A stretch of DNA of 64,000 nt from Antedon bifida (Eukaryota > Echinodermata > Crinoidea > Comatulida > Antedonidae). The notes under the pieces were generated by a model that was not told the DNA's origin, did no database searches, and was given only the letters and a program-made list of their open reading frames with translations. Position numbers and translations under genes: made by a program. Below, piece by piece: positions 13,493-22,400 of this stretch. The stretch lies in contig OY727100.1 in the NCBI GenBank assembly GCA_963402885.1, forward strand, positions 1,550,001-1,614,000, in the 5' to 3' direction. Every line of letters starts with the position of its first letter. The first letter of the stretch is position 1.

Positions 13493-16400
13493 ACAGCAGG
13501 CAAAGAACATTAATTTTAAACCGCCCGGTGATCTTCGGAGATCCCGCCTTGTGAATAAAAATACTGAAAGATGTATCAATTTGATCTCTGTTGCGCGTGC
13601 GTACAACTGAGGACTAGTGCTGTTCCGCCGTACCACGCCGAGAATATTAAAGAGTCGCGATCCAATCGAGTTTGAACAATACCATGAAAGCCCCAGTGGT
13701 CTAATGGTTAGGATATCTGCATATCAAGTAGGCGGTCTGAGTTCGAGTCTCGGTTGGGGCGACTTTTTCTCATTCTCACAGATTTCTTCATCTTTATCGT
13801 TTCAAATTATATATATATATGTGAATCAAAGAGCTGCATAGGCAGGATATATGTATTATGTATTTGTATACATTATTACGTAGTTTATTGTTGTACAGTA
13901 TTAGATTATCGTACTTGTATTTAGCACAGAGGTAACTTTAATTGGAAGTTCTTATGGTCCCACAATGGCGAATAATACTAATAATTCCAGACTTCATAAA
14001 AACCTGACCTAACCAAAGCGTGTCAAAATACCCTTTTCATATCACCTAGCTGTACTCCGGAGTTTACACACACCCGGAGCGTCGACACTGGCGTTTTTGT
14101 TTGCTGTGTGTAAACTCGGGAGTTTTGCTCTAGAATGCTTTTTGAGTTTTTTCCTCCACTAATAAATTCACAAAGTAAACTGTTGGCTTTTCATATAATC
14201 TTTTGATTTATGTGCACAATATATACAAGCATGTGTAGAAACTGTGCTTTTAGAAAATGTTGATTTACATCTTCCTTTCCTAATCTCCTTTTTAGCTCTC
14301 TATTAATTAAATTGTTATAAATAATAATATAACACTCTGGCCAAAATTACGAACAGCTGTATAATTTTGTTTGTATATAAGAACAAGTAAACAGAATTAT
14401 ATTTTTTTTCCAATACATACAAAATAATGTATAAAAATATGTTGTTGTTATGGGAGACGGCATACAAAGTTTACTGGTTCTTAAATAGTGTTTTAATTTT
14501 TAACTTTGAGCATTAGTAATTTATTTATAAATCGTTTGTTTTCCAATTTACAGTTAAACCGGCAGAATCTGTAGGTTTAGAAAAGGGAACCATCATTGGC
14601 ATCGTAATTGCGGCGTTCTTAATCGTATTAATTGTTGTCGACATCTCGTGTTGTATCGTGAACGACTGCGGAATGACCATGTGTCTATGCGTGCATTGCT
14701 GTGGACGACAGGCACCAGGAACGAAAGCAACTGAAGTGGAACTTGGCGAGTAAGTAGACAGAACTTGTATTGGTTGCACATTACATAGGAACATTAGTCA
14801 CTATGTCTGGTCCTACATTACATAGGATCCTTGGCCACTATGTCTGGTCCCACATTACATAGGATCCTTGGCCACTATGTCTGGTCCCACATTACATAGG
14901 ATCCTTGGCCACTATGTCTGGTCCCACATTACATAGGATCCTTGGCCACTATGTCTGGTCTCACATTACATAAGATCCTCAGCCACTATGTCTGGTCCCA
15001 CATTACATAGGATCCTTGGCCACTATGTCTGGTCCCACATTACATAAGATCCTCGGCCACTATGTCTGGTCCCACATTACATAAGATCCTCGGCCACTAT
15101 GTCTGGTCCCACATTACATAGGATCCTCAGCCACTATGTCTGGTCCCACATTACATAAGATCCTCGGCCACTATGTCTGGTCCCACATTACATAGGATCC
15201 TTGGCCACTATGCCTGGTCCCACATTACATAGGATCCTTGGCCACTATGTCTGGTCCCACATTACATAGGACCATTACATAGGATCCTCGGCCACTATGA
15301 TTGTAGTAGTATTTAAGTGTAGTGTAGTATTTAACTTGCTTTAGCAGTGATCAACAGAATGGTTCCTTTTGCATAGTATGTCATATCTTGGTAGTTGGTA
15401 ACCAACCGTCTGCCACGCCCACAAAGCGTTTCACATCGAAATGAACTAATTAAAAGACTTGCATTACAGTCTACAGTTGCGTTGCAAGGTTTTTAAAATA
15501 AATTTTACATTTTTTTTCTGCCCTCAGGGTGCCCCTATGTATGGTATTCATGGGTCTATCAGAGTGCCCCTATGTAGGGAATTCATAAGTCTTTCAGGGT
15601 GCCCCTATGTATGGTATTCATGGGTCTTTCTGAGTGCCCCTATGTAGGGTATTCATGGGTCTTTCAGGGTGCCCCTATGTAGGGTATTCATGGGTCTTTC
15701 AGGGTGCCCCTATGTAGGGAATTCATTTCATTGAAATTGTTGCCCATAGTATGCTTCCAAATTATGCAACACATTTGCAATTCATTTGCTTTCTCGTAAT
15801 CCCATTCATTAGATTGTAAGATTATCCAATGTTATGTTTCACCTATGTTATTGCTTAGTACTTAATTAGAGAGATTTTGAGATTTAATGAATGTCTTAAA
15901 CCATTTTTAAACCATATATATTTCTTATATTTAATGTTCATATAATTTTATTTCACATATTTGTATTCTTATTAATTAGTGTATTCAGTTTATTAATGTA
16001 TTATAATGTAATGATAGGTGACGAGATGACTGACTATTGTATTAACCTCTATGTGGTTGCCTGATTTTAATTATTATTATTATACATAACCCTTTTAATA
16101 AATTAAATCCAAGTAGATTTCCAGTTTCATACAGTACAGTTAGTAGTAGAGTATCGTGTCATTCATGTTGTTTTTTGAGAGATATTATGTCATATTTAAC
16201 TAGTGCTTTTTACATTTTTTGTTCAGTGCTTAGAGGCGCCCTGCATTTTACGCTATATAAATTGAACATTATTATTATTTTATACTACCTGCTTTTTAAT
16301 GTACACTTGTTATTGTCAATTATTTATTTACTCTTTATGGTAGTTATTTTGAATGTTCTTGTGCAAGACATTAGATTGTGGCTTACATAGGTTTTTTTTT

Positions 16401-19400
16401 TCTTTTTTAAGTTTACTGTAGTTCCACTCATCATGCTCATGCTTTTTGGTTAATTTAGTGTTTATTTTAAAAGTTTGCATTTATATAATGATACCTTCTG
16501 CAGGGAAAAAGAAAATGGTACTGGTAAAAAGACTCTCGTAGATGAGACTAATAGTCCTGGAAAATCCACCAATCAACAGCCTAATAGTTGTGATGTCACA
16601 GTCAATGGGTGTGTCTTTTGAGCAACCTAACCCTGCTAGTTATACAATTAGTTTTATGCTTGTAGTTAAGAGAAAGCTATATTAATTAGTAATACATATT
16701 AGAAATTTGGTTAACTGCATGTTTATGCAAAAGAATGGATTTTGGCAAAATATAGCATGTAAAATCCAATTAAAAGAATATTATAGCATGGATGATTTAT
16801 ACTAACTGTATGGTAGTTTGCTGGCTTTTTCATGTTATGGTTAGCATGGCATTTTGGATAGAAATGCTATGATCTTACCCTCCCAAAGTCTCCCGATAAC
16901 CGGCATTGCTTTCCTGCTATTTTCCGTGATCTTTAGTGTCCAGTTAAAGGTGCAATTTGCTAAATATCATAATAGAGCATAGAGTTACAATTTAGATACT
17001 AACTAGTCCCTTTTGGTTGTATGAAGAGGGATGAAAATGTGTTGGTGACATATTTCCCACAATGCACACCTAGAGGATACCGTGCTTTAGAAAGCCCCAT
17101 GATTGACATTTTTAAATAGCTCTTCTATGTTATTATACTATGCATGGTATAGCCATACTTTATATAAGTCTGCTGATATATATTATAGATGGGACCTCTG
17201 TCTAGTATTTTGATTAGATTGTTAGTTTTAGTATAACATATATTGATCTAGTTTATTAATTATATGTTGAATGTATGTAGCTAGATTATTCAGGAATTGT
17301 TAGTGTTGTATTTAAAAAACGTTTGCATACGGACAATGTTCTTTTTTGAGTAGATTTATTTTCATTTTACTATTTTTCTCTTCTGTTTTCATTTCATTCT
17401 TTATTCACTCTCTGTTGATGTTGAGTCATGTACCTATCTGTTGTTAACTATCATGTTCGTACAGTAATGCAATGTATTACATAATTACTGCAGTAATGTA
17501 AAGTATTGCATAGTTACTGCAGTAATACTAAATGAAATGCATAGATAGGAAATTCTCATCTAGCTTTTTGTTCAGATGCCTAAATGTACTGGTACATTTA
17601 ATATCGTTTTTGTTTTTGTATAAAAATACAATATTACAAGGTTAATATAATGCTTTTTCTGTATGACCATATGATGTATATAAAAGCATTAAAGATATAT
17701 TGTCGTCCTGGAAAAATGTATGTAAAAAAATAATTAAAATATTTTTTTTTTTGGCAAAAGTAAATAAAATGATTAATTAAAACTTCAAAATGTCCTATTC
17801 AAAGTTTGTTTTTATTGATATTTATTTTTCATGTTTTGAGGGACAATACATCTTTAATACGTTACTAATGCAATGTTGGATTACTTACAACATTTTAGGG
17901 TACATACATTTACTAATTGGAATCCATACATGGAATGCTAACTAACAGTTTACTTCTTGTTACAGCAGTTACTACAGTCAGTGGATCACTTAAGCTCTGT
18001 CCACACTATCAACTTAGTTTGACAAAAAAGTGTGATGTACCCAAATATTGTACTGATATGACATCATTATGTCCATGTATTTGGGCGCATCACATTTTTT
18101 GTCACCTAAATTTTGATAGTATAGACAGAGCTTTAGGATTTAGGAATCATTTATTTCGGTTACAGTACCTATAGTACTGAGGATTTCTTGATTGTTTTCC
18201 TACATATCTCTTGGAGGTTATTTAAGATGTTAATCATTCTTAATTTCTAAAGGTCAAATTATTATACTGCAGTTACTGCAGTAATTTTATTTTCTCTTTT
18301 AAACCCAAATGCAATTATTTAGCAAGTTTTTTTTTTTGTGGGTAATAGTGAATACACATTTTGTATTGCAGTGCCTGACAGATTCATAAACTTCTACTTC
18401 GAAACATTACATTACTGCAGTAAATACATGAAGTAACTGCAGTAGAATAATGTTGACATGATCCCTATATTACAATTGCTAGTTTATATGTTTTAGCCAT
18501 CATCAGCTAACTTAAAGCAACAAAACTTATCCAGGGTATTGCAAATGTTTTATACTGCAAGTTTATACTAAATAGAATATTTCAACATAGGTACTGTTAC
18601 TAGAACTACTACTAACTCTTTAACATTAACTAAATGCCTGTTTATAATCTGTGTGTCCCAGTACTGTTTTATGTTGTATATTTTGTATTCATCCTTCACA
18701 GTAATATAAACGCAGTTAAATATACATTTGTTGAAGACAGATAAAGGTGAATCATTGCAATATTTTTATCACCAAGGTCAAAGGTTGATTATGCAAATTA
18801 TTTCACTGATAACAAGCATGTCTGAAGTGACTATTGGTGCATGACGATATATTCCCACAATGCACTAACATTGTAAAGGTTTTATTTTGTTCCAGATGTA
18901 ATCATCATAAAGGATGGATGGAGGCTGTGGGGTTTACCCAGCCCTGTGGGGTTTTCCCAGCCCTGTGGGGTTTTCCAGCCTTTCATCCAGCACTAAAATA
19001 GTAGTGTTAAGCTCTGGCTACACTAACAAACTAGTTTGACAAAAAAGTGTGATGTGCTCAATTATGGTAATGATATGCATCATGACATCATCATGTCCAT
19101 ATATGGGCACATCACATTTTTTTGTCGCATAAAGTTTGATGTGTAGACGGAGCTTAAAACAGCAACTTTGATGATTTTTGCCTGGTACAAAATAACAACT
19201 ACTAATACAATTTGATACATGGTATAAGGTTGCACAAGAATGTTGACTCACTTTTCCTCACAAACAGGGGTGAAGCCGGTAAAGGCAAGGTCGCCTACTC
19301 ATCGATTCGAGAAGACGGCGATGGTAGCGCCCCCAGTGATCCACCGGTAGAAAAGGACAAACTAATTGGGTGTGTAAGACTACTCATTAACATAAATTGG

Positions 19401-22400
19401 TTGACTAATGCATAATTGGTTGAAAATTAATGGCTACCGTTTTTTTTCTTGAACTGCATCTTTTATTTTTGCCCGTAAATTACTTTTTGATTGTCCTAAA
19501 TTCTTCAATTTGAGACACACTCATTTAAAACTTATTTTACAATATCCCTGGTATCGGTATTTTTATAATTTCCATAACACCAATTTATATCTGGTTTAAC
19601 CAATTTATAATCTGGTTGAACCCATTTATAACTCCACAACCGGTTGCTGTAATAACATTGTATTTTAGTTAACTACACATACCGTTGATAACCAGTTATA
19701 TACCTAGTCAATAAACCTAGTTAACTGGTCAATGCATTAAACCTGGTTATAGACAGACCTCCTAACCTTAAGACAAAATAACTTTTTATTTATTTTTTTA
19801 ATTTCAAAACTTTGAAAACAAATTTGATATTTTTCTAATTATTGATGGACAATTTAAAATAAAATAAAAATGTTCAAAAAAATCTAGATAAATTTTTGTT
19901 TTGCGCAAGCTTTAGTTGGAAGGTCTGTACAGGTATAATAACCATAGATGCGTTAGTGATATCAATATGATATCACTGTAAAATTGCGATATCACAATAT
20001 AATCTCTATGCATACATCATTTCAGTCTCTTAACATGTTTATTCATGCATTGTGTAGTCCGTTTAATTTTCATGACATATTCACCCCAATCTGAGTTGTT
20101 GTTTTTGGCACACTTTTCAATGCAGTCCACTCACTTTGCCTCTCTACACCAAACCCTCACAGATCAGATATGGCGCCCCCTTGTGATGAAAAAACACCCA
20201 TGCTAAGTGATCAGGATACCCTTGAAATCAACGGCACCGAACCCTCACCACCAGGAGCTGGTGGAGACCTGAAGGCAGACCAACCTGCAGAGGAAGCACC
20301 AGTTGAAACTCCTGCACCAGTTGAGCCTTCTGCACCAGTTGAACCTCCCGCACCAGTTGAACCTCCTGCATCGGTTGAGCCACCGGCTGCAACCGACCCT
20401 GAACCCGCTGAGACCCCTGCTGAACCCCAACCCGATTCTACCCCAGAGCAGAACACAACGGATGAAGCTAAAGGGTGTGTGATGAACTAACGGCATATGA
20501 TCAATCAATACTGTCCAACCAATTTCACAAAACCAATCCTTTTTCACAACATTCCTTCTGTATAGAGTACTACACTCTGACCTCATGGTAGCGTATCGCA
20601 TTCCTTTCCTTGCTACGGCTTGCGAAGACATCGTCCCAAATCTGAGTTACATAGCAAGAAAAGCGTGTCACGCTGCACCATGACGTTAGCTGTGATGTAC
20701 TATATGTACTAACTGAATTCTATTTAAATGCAATGTTTTTATCTTATCTAATCTTATAGTGAATCATGCTCCCAAAACTTTCTCAAAATCCTAAAAATTC
20801 TAATTCTAAAATTCTCTCTTTTCAATGCATCATACAGCTTTTTGGCATATTTCTATTCTATCAGAGGGGAGTGGCAGTATTCAGATTACAGAATATCAAT
20901 AATAATTATTTTTTAAAAATAAACAAAATTTAAATGATTCATAATTTAAATGACAGATTTTGCTGATATGAAACACTGCAAATATCTAGAATTTGGAAAG
21001 CACTCGGAGGAAAAATTAGGGCTACAAAAGAAGGTTTGTTTGCTGGAAATGAATTTTGACCTTTGAATAGCGGACGACTCGGGCACATTTTAATTTTGAA
21101 TGACGGGCATGTTTGTGTTTTTTTTCGCTGATCAATTTGAAAGCAAACAAACTTGGTTTTTAAGCCTTATTATTTACCATCAAGAAACCACATTACACAA
21201 CATTTTGCCATCTGAATTTTCATCGAAATGAGAAGTTATCTCAACCATTTCATTATCATCTCCAATCATTGGCATTCACATTTTATTTCATCTTGGACAG
21301 AATTTATTGTTTATATGTCTTCATTGTTTTATTTTTAAACTACCCAGAATGCAATTTGATATCGTTATACAAATTCCAAATTAGTAACTGGTATACCTAT
21401 TCTGGTACACAAGCTGATTTGTCAAATTTAGGAGGTAGATTGAGAATGGGAGGGGCTTAAACTGATCATGTTGCATTCTGGGTATAAATTGCAACTAACA
21501 TTTTAATTCATTCAAACTCTAGCAAATCTAAAACAAGAGAAATTTTTGAATAAATTAAAAACAATGTTTTTTTGCATGCAAAATTTTATTTGAATACGAA
21601 TATGTTGTCAAATTTTACAAACTACACTTTCCTATCTGTATATACCTTTATATTAGTACAGTAGCATAGCTCAAAATATCTATACATTATTATTTGATAT
21701 ATTTATAAAAACATTCTGTAGTTTTGTGACCATTTGCACACTAACCTGCATACACTTACTAACAAATAATAGGATTTGAACCTAACCTTTTAATATTAAA
21801 ATGCACCGTGCATGTACTACCATAATAAAAACTAATATACTTTCTGTACACTTACTAATATGATGTGAACCTAACCTTTTAATTGTAAAAAGCACCGTGC
21901 ATGTACTACCATAATAAAACTAAAGTTATAAATTGTACACATATTTATATTCTATATTTATGATAATACATTTATGTATTATATTATTGCAATATAAAGT
22001 ATTACATTCTAAATTAATGTATTATTTGATATATTCTCAATGTTATTCAGGGCTAGAAATTTACTTTTTTTTTTATCAACTAGCAAACATTATCTAGTTG
22101 TTAAAAATTTGATTAGTAAAGCAGGTGAGTTTTTGGTAAATAAATTAACCAGAATTGGCAGATCAAGTATATTGTACTGTACCTTTACTACAGTAAAAGT
22201 AACTAAAACAAATTACAACTAACAAACATTAACTAGTTTTAAAATGGTAAACTAGCAACTATGAAGCACCTACTAGCAAATTTCTCTAAGTTTGCTAGGG
22301 TGAATTTCTAGCCTTGTATGATCATGTTGAGATTGCATGTTGCTTGGCTGCTTCTCAGAGCTTTACCGAATACAGTAGTAGTAGCTGTACGATCAGAAGA

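Noticed and set aside
15459-15647. Possible coding exon after a good polypyrimidine tract and CAG
   Set aside because: The frame only translates the 35-bp minisatellite and has no matching phase or family similarity.
20211-20631. Antisense frames rich in Gly/Ser or Trp/Cys/Arg over the NCAM Pro/Glu exon
   Set aside because: Mirror of the repeat-rich coding exon; no splice or family support.
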